From an uncultured Collinsella sp. (lineage in GTDB: Bacteria > Actinomycetota > Coriobacteriia > Coriobacteriales > Coriobacteriaceae), in the NCBI GenBank assembly GCA_900547125.1, contig URFU01000117.1, positions 1 to 5,380 of the forward strand: a stretch of 5,380 nucleotides of DNA. Reading direction: 5' to 3'. The notes under the pieces are model-generated. The model was not told the origin of the DNA and searched no databases. It was given only the letters and a program-made list of their open reading frames with translations. Position numbers and translations under genes: made by a program. This document shows, in pieces, positions 1 to 4,513 of this stretch; positions within the stretch are counted from its first letter, which is position 1; each line of letters opens with the position of its first letter.

Positions 1-453
1 CTGCTTGAGCCTGGCGTGTATGTGCGCCGCATCGACCGCGATCAGGCGACCGGTGCCGCCGTCACCACCTTTGACCTGCGCCTGACCACGCCCAATAAGG
101 AGCCGGTCATGAACACGGCCGAGTGCCACACCATCGAGCACCTGGGCGCGACGTTCCTCCGCAATCATGCCGAGTGGTCGAGCCGCATTGTCTACTTTGG
201 CCCCATGGGCTGCCGCACGGGCTTTTACCTCGTCGTTTTTGGTGAGCTGACGAGCGAGGAGATTCTGCCGCTCGTGCGCGAGCTGTTCGAGTTTGTCGCC
301 GACTTTGAGGGTGATGTCCCCGGAGCCGCTCCCGAGGAGTGCGGTAACTACCTGGACCAGAATCTCCCCATGGCAAACTGGCTCGCGCACCGTTACCTCG
401 ACCGCGACCTGGCCGATATCGACGAGAAGCACCTGCACTATCAGCAGGCGTAA
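1..453 (+). CDS. luxS: S-ribosylhomocysteine lyase LuxS (5'-truncated by window edge)
   Basis: LuxS cleaves S-ribosylhomocysteine to homocysteine and DPD, the precursor of autoinducer-2, in the cytoplasmic activated-methyl cycle. The frame is open from base 1 and ends at TAA 451-453, giving 150 residues. The usual length is about 155-165, so only roughly a dozen N-terminal residues lie outside the window; the GTG at 16 is internal and not the start. The family signatures are all seen. The metal-binding HTIEH (His43, Glu46, His47 of the fragment; bases 127-141) is followed by GPMGCRTGFY with the conserved Cys71 (211-213). The third zinc ligand is Cys114 in EECGNYLD (340-342). Nothing is missing from the active site, so the enzyme should be functional. 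It is followed after 29 bp by an intrinsic terminator, so it is not co-transcribed with the next gene. Any promoter is outside the window. Identification is near certain from these motifs. Confidence 0.97.
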   Translation: MLEPGVYVRRIDRDQATGAAVTTFDLRLTTPNKEPVMNTAECHTIEHLGATFLRNHAEWSSRIVYFGPMGCRTGFYLVVFGELTSEEILPLVRELFEFVADFEGDVPGAAPEECGNYLDQNLPMANWLAHRYLDRDLADIDEKHLHYQQA

Positions 454-482
454 GGGCTTTATCGCCCAAAACGCGCGCATTG

Positions 483-513
483 GGCGCCTTCGCTTATGCG
501 GGGGCGCCTTTTT
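483..513 (+). terminator. Intrinsic terminator of luxS
   Basis: Bases 483-493 (GGCGCCTTCGC) pair with 498-508 (GCGGGGGCGCC) to form an 11-bp stem with two U-G wobbles. The loop is four bases (TTAT), followed directly by five T residues at 509-513. Stem, tight loop and T-tract make this a textbook Rho-independent terminator on the plus strand. It separates luxS from the next gene. Confidence 0.88.
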
Positions 514-534
514 GTTGAGTGGTCGGGACGAGCG

Positions 535-563
535 TTCAAAATCGCTCATGTTTGTTCTAGAAT
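535..563 (+). promoter_or_regulatory. Predicted sigma70-type promoter of the DUF4867 gene
   Basis: A -35-like TTCAAA (535-540; four of six consensus bases) lies 17 bp upstream of a -10-like TAGAAT (558-563; five of six). This would start transcription near 570, about 28 bases before the ATG at 598. A second -10-like hexamer, TATAGT (569-574), has no well-spaced -35. The call rests on hexamer match and spacing only. Confidence 0.5.
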
Positions 564-588
564 GTTTGTATAGTCACATTTACGAACA
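548..588. repeat. Direct and inverted repeats over the promoter (possible operator)
   Basis: The octamer ATGTTTGT occurs at 548-555 and again at 562-569, flanking and overlapping the predicted -10. The second copy also forms an inverted repeat: TGTTTGTA (563-570) against TACGAACA (581-588). The arms are 8 bases with one mismatch, which would be a G-U pair in RNA, around a 10-base spacer. The position across the -10 and the start of the leader would suit a repressor site or a small leader hairpin. No regulator is identified and short repeats can be chance. Confidence 0.3.
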
Positions 589-592
589 GGAG
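588..592 (+). promoter_or_regulatory. Ribosome-binding site that decides the DUF4867 start
   Basis: AGGAG at 588-592 lies five bases before ATG 598-600. An in-frame GTG at 592-594 overlaps this Shine-Dalgarno sequence and so cannot use it, which makes ATG 598 the better start. Confidence 0.75.
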
Positions 593-597
593 TGAAC

Positions 598-1242
598 ATG
601 CATATCTACTCTGTCAACGATCCCGAGTTCAAATCCTATGGCAACGTTTGGGATGACGTTCCGTCCGAGCTCACGTCGCCCGTGCTCGAGGCACTCGCAG
701 CTACGCCCATCCCCGAGGGTAACAAATACGTAGCGAGCGCGCCGGGGCTCGAGGGCATCAAGGATGCCGATAAACTGGGCTTTCTCATGTTTGGCGGCCG
801 CCCCTTCCAGCTCGGCTGGTGCAACGGCCACAACACGCGTCTCAACTGCCTTGAGTACCACCGCGCGAGTGAGTTCAACCTGGGCGCGCGCGACTTTATC
901 CTGCTCGTGGCGCATCGCTGGGAGATCGAGGACGGCAAGCTCGACACCGCGTACGTCAAGGCGTTCCGCGTACCGGCGGGTACGGTCGTCGAAGTCTTCA
1001 ACACCACGCTCCACTACACGCCCTGCATGGTCGACGACGGCGGCTTCCAGGTGATGGTGGCGCTACCCGCCGGCACCAACGGTCCGCGTCCCGAGGCTGC
1101 GGCCGACATGCCCGCGGCCGGCGACAGCTACTGCTACTGGAAGGCCGACAAGTGGGTCCTCTGCCACGCCGACAGTCCCAAGGCTGCCGAAGGCGGCTAC
1201 GTAGGCCTCATCGGAAAGAACCTCGACATCACCTGCGACTAG
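598..1242 (+). CDS. DUF4867 family protein, predicted cupin-like
   Basis: A 214-residue soluble protein starting MHIYSVNDPEF, with no signal peptide or membrane segment. I recognise it as the DUF4867 family of gut Firmicutes and Actinobacteria from the N-terminal MxIYSVxDPEFxxYG pattern and the central block GWCNGHNTRLNCLEYHRASE (residues about 73-92). His78, Glu86 and His88 in that block, together with His139 in the PAGTVVEVFNTTLHYTPC segment, resemble the metal-ligand spacing of a bicupin or ureidoglycolate-lyase-like fold. That fold and any enzymatic role are inference; the family's function is not established as far as I know. The start is fixed by AGGAG five bases upstream. It has its own predicted promoter after the luxS terminator. 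The last 19 codons (from 1186) recur 1351 bp downstream as a tail remnant beyond the ATPase gene, so the 3' end marks a recombination or insertion boundary. The gene itself is intact. Confidence 0.85.
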   Translation: MHIYSVNDPEFKSYGNVWDDVPSELTSPVLEALAATPIPEGNKYVASAPGLEGIKDADKLGFLMFGGRPFQLGWCNGHNTRLNCLEYHRASEFNLGARDFILLVAHRWEIEDGKLDTAYVKAFRVPAGTVVEVFNTTLHYTPCMVDDGGFQVMVALPAGTNGPRPEAAADMPAAGDSYCYWKADKWVLCHADSPKAAEGGYVGLIGKNLDITCD

Positions 1243-1249
1243 AATCTTC

Positions 1250-1308
1250 TGTCTCGATCTGTAACATCTAGCGGGCTAAATCGTCTCTACCTGTTACAGA
1301 TCGAGACA
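1250..1308. repeat. REPIN-like inverted pair, left copy, unit 1
   Basis: A perfect 17-bp inverted repeat: TGTCTCGATCTGTAACA (1250-1266) and TGTTACAGATCGAGACA (1292-1308), with a 25-base spacer. It begins eight bases after the DUF4867 stop. There is no T-tract beyond either arm, so it is not a standard intrinsic terminator, although the hairpin lies between two convergent genes. The arm-spacer-arm layout is that of REPIN or REP doublets, short interspersed elements mobilised in trans by REP-associated tyrosine transposases; that membership is inference. Confidence 0.9.
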
Positions 1309-1332
1309 AACTGCAGGGGACAGGCCGAACAA

Positions 1333-1364
1333 TCTCAATCTGTAACACCAGGCCCGGTTTTGGC
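1333..1364. repeat. Truncated REPIN-like unit 2, left copy
   Basis: A third arm of the same motif, TCTCAATCTGTAACA (1333-1347; one base changed from the canonical arm), is followed by the start of the spacer seen complete in the right copy (2703-2719). The unit breaks off at 1364, where the ATPase cassette begins. Its partner arm is absent here but present at 2728-2742 in the right copy. This makes 1364/1365 the left junction of the insertion. Confidence 0.82.
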
Positions 1365-1367
1365 TGC

Positions 1368-2474
1368 CTAGAGCTGGCTGCGCAGGTAGTCAGCCATATA
1401 TGGTACGGCGAAGCGCACGTAACCGCGGCGTGCCTGTTCGATAACGCCGGCGTCGATGAGGCGTCGGCGATACTTTTGCGCATAGTCGGGTGTGACTGAC
1501 ATGCGCTTCGCTACATCGGAAATGCGCGAAACGGCGTCTTCGTCATCAGTCATTGCGTCGAGAAACGCGACGTCTTGGTCCGATAGCGCGGCGAGCGTCG
1601 TTTCACAAACATCGTTTTCGAAATCGGCCTTTGACGCTTCGATAGCTCCGTCGACTTGCTCTGGCGTTACGCGTTTTCCGGCCTTGCAGCGATTGGCGAT
1701 GTTGTAGCCGATGAGCTGCAGCATATAGGGCGAACCTTGGGTTGCACGGGCGGCACGGAGGCGAAGATCGCCTGGAATATCAAGGTCGAGTTCTTCGAAA
1801 GCCCGCTGATAATATGTATCGACGTCTCCGACTGAAAGCGGTTCGAGCGTGACTTTGCGCGCGCGGTTGAGAAATGTCAGTACGCGGTCGTTGAGTGTCG
1901 CGGAGACTGCTCCCGGGAGGCCCGCCATGACGAGCGCGACGTTGAGCCGTTCGCCGACCAGCTCTTGATAGGCGGTGACGAGCTGTCTGATCTCGGGTGA
2001 ATTTGCTTGAAGCTCATCGATGAGGATGAGGATGCCGTGTCCCTGCTCGGTCAGTTTGCGCGCGAGCTGTGTGAGTTTGAACTGAAAGCTTTTGGTCTCC
2101 TGCACGTCTCGTGTGAACTCGAGGCCTGCCGAGAAACCGAAGACGCTCAAACTGCCACCCGTAAGTTTGGGGAGACGATGCTTGTTGGCGTAAGGCTCGC
2201 CTGCTTCCTGGATCTTCTCAACAATGCGCTCGAGCATGTCCTCGGAGGCTACGGTGGGTGTGGCGACAACAAAGCCGAGCTTGCGTGCGCGATCGGCGAG
2301 CTCCCACAGGAGAACCGTCTTGCCGCTGCCTCGCTGGCCGAGCATGAGCATGGCTCGGTCACGATTGCCAGGCTCCTGCTCAAGACCGGAGATGAATGTC
2401 GAAATCACGTTCCCGCGCCCCACCAGATAGGACGGGCGATTTCCAAATGAGGGGGAGAAGATGGTTTCAGTCAT
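1368..2474 (-). CDS. Solitary AAA+ ATPase (AAA_16/Orc1-Cdc6-like ATP-binding protein)
   Basis: A 368-residue predicted cytoplasmic P-loop ATPase. An N-terminal LVGRGNVISTFISGL segment (residues 17-31) precedes Walker A GQRGSGKT (46-53; bases 2316-2339). Walker B is ILILIDE (148-154), with a sensor-1-like VALVMAGLP (179-187) and the ARKVTLEPLS segment (205-214). These are typical of the STAND/Cdc6-like branch. The last ~90 residues (around DVAKRMSVTPDYAQKYRRRLIDAGVIEQARRGYVRFAVP) look like a winged helix, suggesting DNA or partner binding. Both Walker motifs are intact. Start ATG 2474-2472 follows AAGGAGA on the message with three bases between, a short spacing; there is no better start. Codon use is more relaxed than in the glycosidase gene by eye. 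It faces the DUF4867 gene and sits alone between direct repeats, so it is probably accessory. It could be a defence, plasmid-like maintenance or regulatory ATPase; no function can be assigned. Confidence 0.9.
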   Translation of the reverse strand: MTETIFSPSFGNRPSYLVGRGNVISTFISGLEQEPGNRDRAMLMLGQRGSGKTVLLWELADRARKLGFVVATPTVASEDMLERIVEKIQEAGEPYANKHRLPKLTGGSLSVFGFSAGLEFTRDVQETKSFQFKLTQLARKLTEQGHGILILIDELQANSPEIRQLVTAYQELVGERLNVALVMAGLPGAVSATLNDRVLTFLNRARKVTLEPLSVGDVDTYYQRAFEELDLDIPGDLRLRAARATQGSPYMLQLIGYNIANRCKAGKRVTPEQVDGAIEASKADFENDVCETTLAALSDQDVAFLDAMTDDEDAVSRISDVAKRMSVTPDYAQKYRRRLIDAGVIEQARRGYVRFAVPYMADYLRSQL

Positions 2475-2485
2475 AAGTCTCCTTT

Positions 2486-2519
2486 CCTTTTTTTCCTATT
2501 TTTTCCTTTTTTTCCTATT
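2486..2519. repeat. Pyrimidine-rich direct repeat upstream of the ATPase gene
   Basis: CCTTTTTTTCCTATT occurs at 2486-2500 and again at 2505-2519, an exact 15-base repeat 19 bases apart. It lies in a nearly pure pyrimidine stretch (about 2478-2519), which is A/G only, apart from the TA steps, on the ATPase message strand. It overlaps the predicted promoter spacer, -10 and leader. In a G+C-rich genome this A/T-rich tract stands out. It could be bent or slippage-prone DNA, or an upstream extension of the Shine-Dalgarno. Confidence 0.85.
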
Positions 2520-2526
2520 CAGTCAA
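2498..2526 (-). promoter_or_regulatory. Predicted promoter of the ATPase gene
   Basis: Read on the minus strand, TTGACT (2526-2521; five of six -35 bases) is followed after 17 bases by AAAAAT (2503-2498; four of six -10 bases). Transcription would start near 2491, leaving a leader of about 16 bases with the Shine-Dalgarno at 2484-2478. The promoter lies within the cassette, eight bases inside the right repeat, so the gene would carry its own expression signal wherever it went. Confidence 0.45.
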
Positions 2527-2533
2527 ATATCCC

Positions 2534-2593
2534 GCCGGCGAAGGCGGCTACGTAGGTCTCGTCGGCAAAAACCTCGACATCACCTGCGACTAG
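2534..2593 (+). pseudogene. 3' tail remnant of a DUF4867 gene
   Basis: Bases 2537-2593 encode GEGGYVGLVGKNLDITCD and a TAG stop, matching AEGGYVGLIGKNLDITCD at the end of the intact gene. Only this tail is present; upstream the frame loses all similarity at about 2533. Within the tail, three of the four differences after the first codon are silent and the other is Ile to Val. The copy therefore derives from a gene that was under selection, not from free drift of non-coding sequence. It has no start or ribosome-binding site and is not expected to be made. Confidence 0.85.
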
Positions 2594-2719
2594 GGGCTTC
2601 CTGTTTGTCTCGATCTGTAACATCTAGCGGGCTAAATCGTCTCTACCTGTTACAGATTGAGATAAACCGCAGAGGGTGCCCAAAAAATCTCGATCTGTAA
2701 CACCAGGCCCGGTTTTGGC
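2537..2719. repeat. Direct repeat copy B (right flank of ATPase cassette)
   Basis: The counterpart of 1186-1364, in the same orientation. It has the DUF4867 tail and stop (2591-2593), then the alternating 15-bp motif array. Relative to copy A it has five extra bases between the stop codon and the first arm, and one base fewer between arms 2 and 3. Unlike copy A, it continues uninterrupted into the fourth arm at 2728-2742, so this side preserves the original intergenic layout. Confidence 0.93.
2604..2666. repeat. REPIN-like inverted pair, right copy, unit 1
   Basis: The left arm TTTGTCTCGATCTGTAACA (2604-2622) pairs with TGTTACAGATTGAGATAAA (2648-2666): 17 of 19 bases are complementary and the two mismatches would be G-U pairs in RNA. 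The 25-base spacer is identical to that of the left-copy unit 1. Confidence 0.9.
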
Positions 2720-2742
2720 GGTCTACCTGTTACAGATCGAGA
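2688..2742. repeat. REPIN-like inverted pair, right copy, unit 2
   Basis: A perfect 15-bp inverted repeat: TCTCGATCTGTAACA (2688-2702) and TGTTACAGATCGAGA (2728-2742), again with a 25-base spacer. The spacer differs in sequence from that of unit 1 but shares its last six bases, TCTACC, before the right arm. The right arm continues with CAAA, as in unit 1 of the left copy. This is the complete form of the unit truncated at 1364. Confidence 0.9.
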
Positions 2743-2750
2743 CAAACCTG

Positions 2751-2795
2751 CCCAAACCACCACAAAGGTGCCTGTCCCCTTTGTGGTGGTTTGGG
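2751..2795. repeat. Perfect 18-bp inverted repeat without T-tract
   Basis: CCCAAACCACCACAAAGG (2751-2768) and its exact reverse complement (2778-2795) surround a nine-base loop, TGCCTGTCC. No run of T follows on either strand, so it is a poor intrinsic terminator. It is more likely an interspersed palindromic repeat. The ten bases GCCTGTCCCC at its loop (2770-2779) occur in reverse complement at 1316-1325, inside copy A. Confidence 0.85.
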
Positions 2796-2876
2796 GCGGC
2801 GGTATCAAAAAGTGTCAGACGGGGTGGTTGCCGGGCGCCTGCACGCGAAAAGAAGTATCGGCCTGCGCCGTTGCCG

Positions 2877-2905
2877 TTGAGCGACGCGTTGTTTGCAGGG
2901 ATACT
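2877..2905 (+). promoter_or_regulatory. Predicted promoter of the 6-phospho-beta-glucosidase gene
   Basis: TTGAGC (2877-2882) and GATACT (2900-2905) are spaced by 17 bp, each with four of six consensus bases. The start of transcription would be near 2912, leaving a ~30-base leader with the ribosome-binding site AAAGGA at 2928-2933. No clear operator, antiterminator hairpin or catabolite-repression site was recognised nearby. Confidence 0.4.
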
Positions 2906-2940
2906 GAGCCTATGACAACAGCGTGCGAAAGGATTGATGC

Positions 2941-4371
2941 ATGGCTTTCCGTAATGACTTCCTGTGGGGCGGCGCGACGGCTGCCAACCAGTGCGAGGGC
3001 GCCTACAACGTGGACGGCCGCGGCCTTGCCAACGTGGACGTGGCTCCGCACGGCCCCGAGCGCTATGCGGTGGTCTCCGGCCAGCGTAAGATGCTCGACT
3101 TCGAGGACGGCTATTACTATCCCGCGCAGACCGGCATCGATTTCTACCACCATTACAAGGAGGACATCGCTCTCTTTGCCGAGATGGGCTTTAAGACCTT
3201 CCGTATGAGCCTGGCTTGGACCCGCATCTTCCCCAACGGCGACGAGACCGAGCCCAACGAGGCTGGCCTGGCCTTCTACGAGGATGTGTTCCGCGAGTGC
3301 CAGGCGCACGGCATCGAGCCGCTCGTGACTATCACGCACTTCGACTGCCCGATTCATCTCATCAAGGAGTACGGCGGCTGGCGCAACCGCAAGCTCATCG
3401 ACTTCTACAAGAATCTCGCGACCACGATCTTTACCCGCTACAAGGGCCTGGTGAAGTACTGGCTCACCTTTAACGAGATCAATATGATCTTGCACCTGCC
3501 GTTTATGGGTGCCGGCCTGGTCTTTGAGGAGGGCGAGAACAAGGAGGCCGTCGAGTACCTGGCCGCCCACAACGAGCTCGTCGCCAGCGCTTGGGCAACC
3601 AAGATTGCTCACGAGATCGACCCCGAGATCAAGATCGGCTGCATGCTCGCCGCAGGTAGCTACTACCCCTACAGCTGCCGTCCGGGCGATGTGCGCCAGG
3701 CGCAGCTCGACAACCAGGACAACTACTTCTTCGTCGACGTCCAGAGCCGTGGCTACTACCCGGCCTATGCCGTCAAGAAGCTCGAGCGTCTAGGCATCGA
3801 TGTGGGTATGACGGACGAGGACCGCGAAATCCTGGCCGCCAACACCGTCGACTTCATCAGCTTTAGCTATTACAGCACCCGTTGCTCCGCCGGTGCCGAT
3901 AACCCCGATGTCGAGCGCACCCAGGGCAACGCCTTCGCCGGCGCCAAGAACCCCTACCTGCAGGAGAGCCAGTGGGGCTGGTCCATCGATCCGCTGGGCT
4001 TCCGCATCACCCTTAACGACCTGTACGACCGTTATCAGAAGCCGCTGTTTGTGGTCGAGAACGGTCTGGGCGCCAAGGATGTTGTCGAAGAGGATGGCTC
4101 CATCAACGACGACTACCGTATCGACTACCTGCGCCAGCATATCGCCGCGATGCGCGACGCGGTGACCGAGGATGGCGTTGACCTGCTGGGCTACACTACC
4201 TGGGGCCCGATCGACCTGGTCTCGGCCGGCACGGGTGAGATGTCCAAGCGCTACGGCTTTATCTATGTGGATCGCGACGACGCCGGCAACGGCACCCTCA
4301 AGCGTTCCAAGAAGAAGAGCTTCGACTGGTACAAGCACGTCATTGAAACGAATGGTGAGGACCTTTCCTAA
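2941..4371 (+). CDS. bglA: 6-phospho-beta-glucosidase, glycoside hydrolase family 1
   Basis: A 476-residue cytoplasmic enzyme predicted to hydrolyse phosphorylated beta-glucosides (such as cellobiose 6-phosphate or aryl-glucoside 6-phosphates) delivered by a PTS, giving glucose 6-phosphate. Length and sequence follow E. coli BglA closely throughout. The start MAFRNDFLWGGATAANQCEG carries the family 1 N-terminal signature. The acid/base Glu179 sits in WLTFNEIN and the nucleophile Glu373 in LFVVENGLG. Ser428, Lys436 and Tyr438 in the SAGTGEMSKRYGFIYVD segment match the phosphate-binding Ser/Lys/Tyr of phospho-glycosidases. Ala429 occupies the place where LacG-type phospho-beta-galactosidases have Trp, favouring gluco over galacto substrates (inference). 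ATG 2941 follows AAAGGA by seven bases. No PTS permease or antiterminator gene lies next to it, so it appears to be a single-gene unit whose transporter is encoded elsewhere. Codons are strongly G/C-ending, suggesting a resident, well-expressed gene. Confidence 0.94.
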   Translation: MAFRNDFLWGGATAANQCEGAYNVDGRGLANVDVAPHGPERYAVVSGQRKMLDFEDGYYYPAQTGIDFYHHYKEDIALFAEMGFKTFRMSLAWTRIFPNGDETEPNEAGLAFYEDVFRECQAHGIEPLVTITHFDCPIHLIKEYGGWRNRKLIDFYKNLATTIFTRYKGLVKYWLTFNEINMILHLPFMGAGLVFEEGENKEAVEYLAAHNELVASAWATKIAHEIDPEIKIGCMLAAGSYYPYSCRPGDVRQAQLDNQDNYFFVDVQSRGYYPAYAVKKLERLGIDVGMTDEDREILAANTVDFISFSYYSTRCSAGADNPDVERTQGNAFAGAKNPYLQESQWGWSIDPLGFRITLNDLYDRYQKPLFVVENGLGAKDVVEEDGSINDDYRIDYLRQHIAAMRDAVTEDGVDLLGYTTWGPIDLVSAGTGEMSKRYGFIYVDRDDAGNGTLKRSKKKSFDWYKHVIETNGEDLS

Positions 4372-4407
4372 GGAAGCTGAGACACTCAACTTCATAGCCT
4401 CCTAATC

Positions 4408-4446
4408 AAGGCGCCCGGCGAGCAGTTAATGCTCACCGGGCGCCTT
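4408..4446 (+). terminator. Hairpin after bglA, probable terminator
   Basis: AAGGCGCCCGGCGAGCA (4408-4424) pairs with 4430-4446 to give a 17-bp stem with one C-A mismatch and a five-base loop (GTTAA). Only two T residues end the stem and no T-run follows, so termination may be inefficient or depend on other factors. Its position 37 bases after the bglA stop supports a terminator role. Confidence 0.6.
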
Positions 4447-4513
4447 GCCGTCTGCGGATTTTGGGACATGCGGCCCGCTTTTTCGATCCATCTGTCGGTA
4501 CACTAAAGGGACT

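Larger units (their letters stand above)
1186..1364. repeat. Direct repeat copy A (left flank of ATPase cassette)
   Basis: This stretch recurs at 2537-2719. It contains the last 18 sense codons and stop of the DUF4867 gene, then an intergenic block with three copies of a 15-bp motif. Over the coding part (1186-1242) I count 52 of 57 identical bases. Bases 1251-1301 are identical to 2607-2657 over 51 positions, and 1331-1364 match 2686-2719 at 33 of 34. The stretch between these last two blocks is more divergent. Homology stops three bases before the ATPase stop codon, or at it if the shared CTA is counted. Confidence 0.93.
1365..2533. mobile_element. Putative one-gene cassette bounded by direct repeats
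   Basis: This is the sequence lying between the two ~180-bp direct repeats. It holds only the minus-strand ATPase gene and its predicted promoter. The left edge falls within a few bases of the ATPase stop codon, and the right edge falls just upstream of the predicted -35. Duplication of a gene's 3' tail at both ends resembles site-specific integration at a gene end, or recombination with a diverged homologue of the locus. No integrase, transposase, terminal inverted repeat belonging to the cassette, or short target-site duplication is seen. 'Mobile element' is therefore an inference from the flanking repeats. Confidence 0.5.

Noticed and set aside
107..469. Minus-strand open frame of 120 codons over luxS
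   Set aside because: Antisense to a certain luxS; arginine/glycine/serine-rich composition typical of a G+C-rich shadow frame, with no recognisable domain.
592..597. GTG at 592 as start of the DUF4867 gene
   Set aside because: It overlaps the AGGAG ribosome-binding site; ATG 598 has correct spacing and fits the family N-terminus.
580..1014. Minus-strand open frames opposite the DUF4867 gene
   Set aside because: They lie opposite a recognisable conserved protein and show no family motif of their own.
1250..1308. Inverted repeat as an intrinsic terminator between convergent genes
   Set aside because: The loop is 25 bases and no T-run follows on either strand; the same unit recurs in pairs with fixed spacing, which fits an interspersed repeat better.
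1365..2533. Classic insertion sequence
   Set aside because: The only protein is an AAA+ ATPase with no transposase motif, and the flanks are ~180-bp homologous repeats, not short terminal inverted repeats with a small target duplication.
2461..2700. Plus-strand 79-codon frame across the ATPase start and the repeats
   Set aside because: The Phe/Leu/Arg-rich product is a by-product of the pyrimidine tract and of reading the repeat out of frame; there is no ribosome-binding site.
2604..2742. CRISPR array
   Set aside because: The repeats alternate in orientation and the spacers recur in the left copy; CRISPR repeats are all in one orientation with unique spacers.
2815..3612. Minus-strand 265-codon frame opposite bglA
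   Set aside because: Long only because of G+C-rich codon structure on the other strand; it overlaps the unmistakable GH1 gene.
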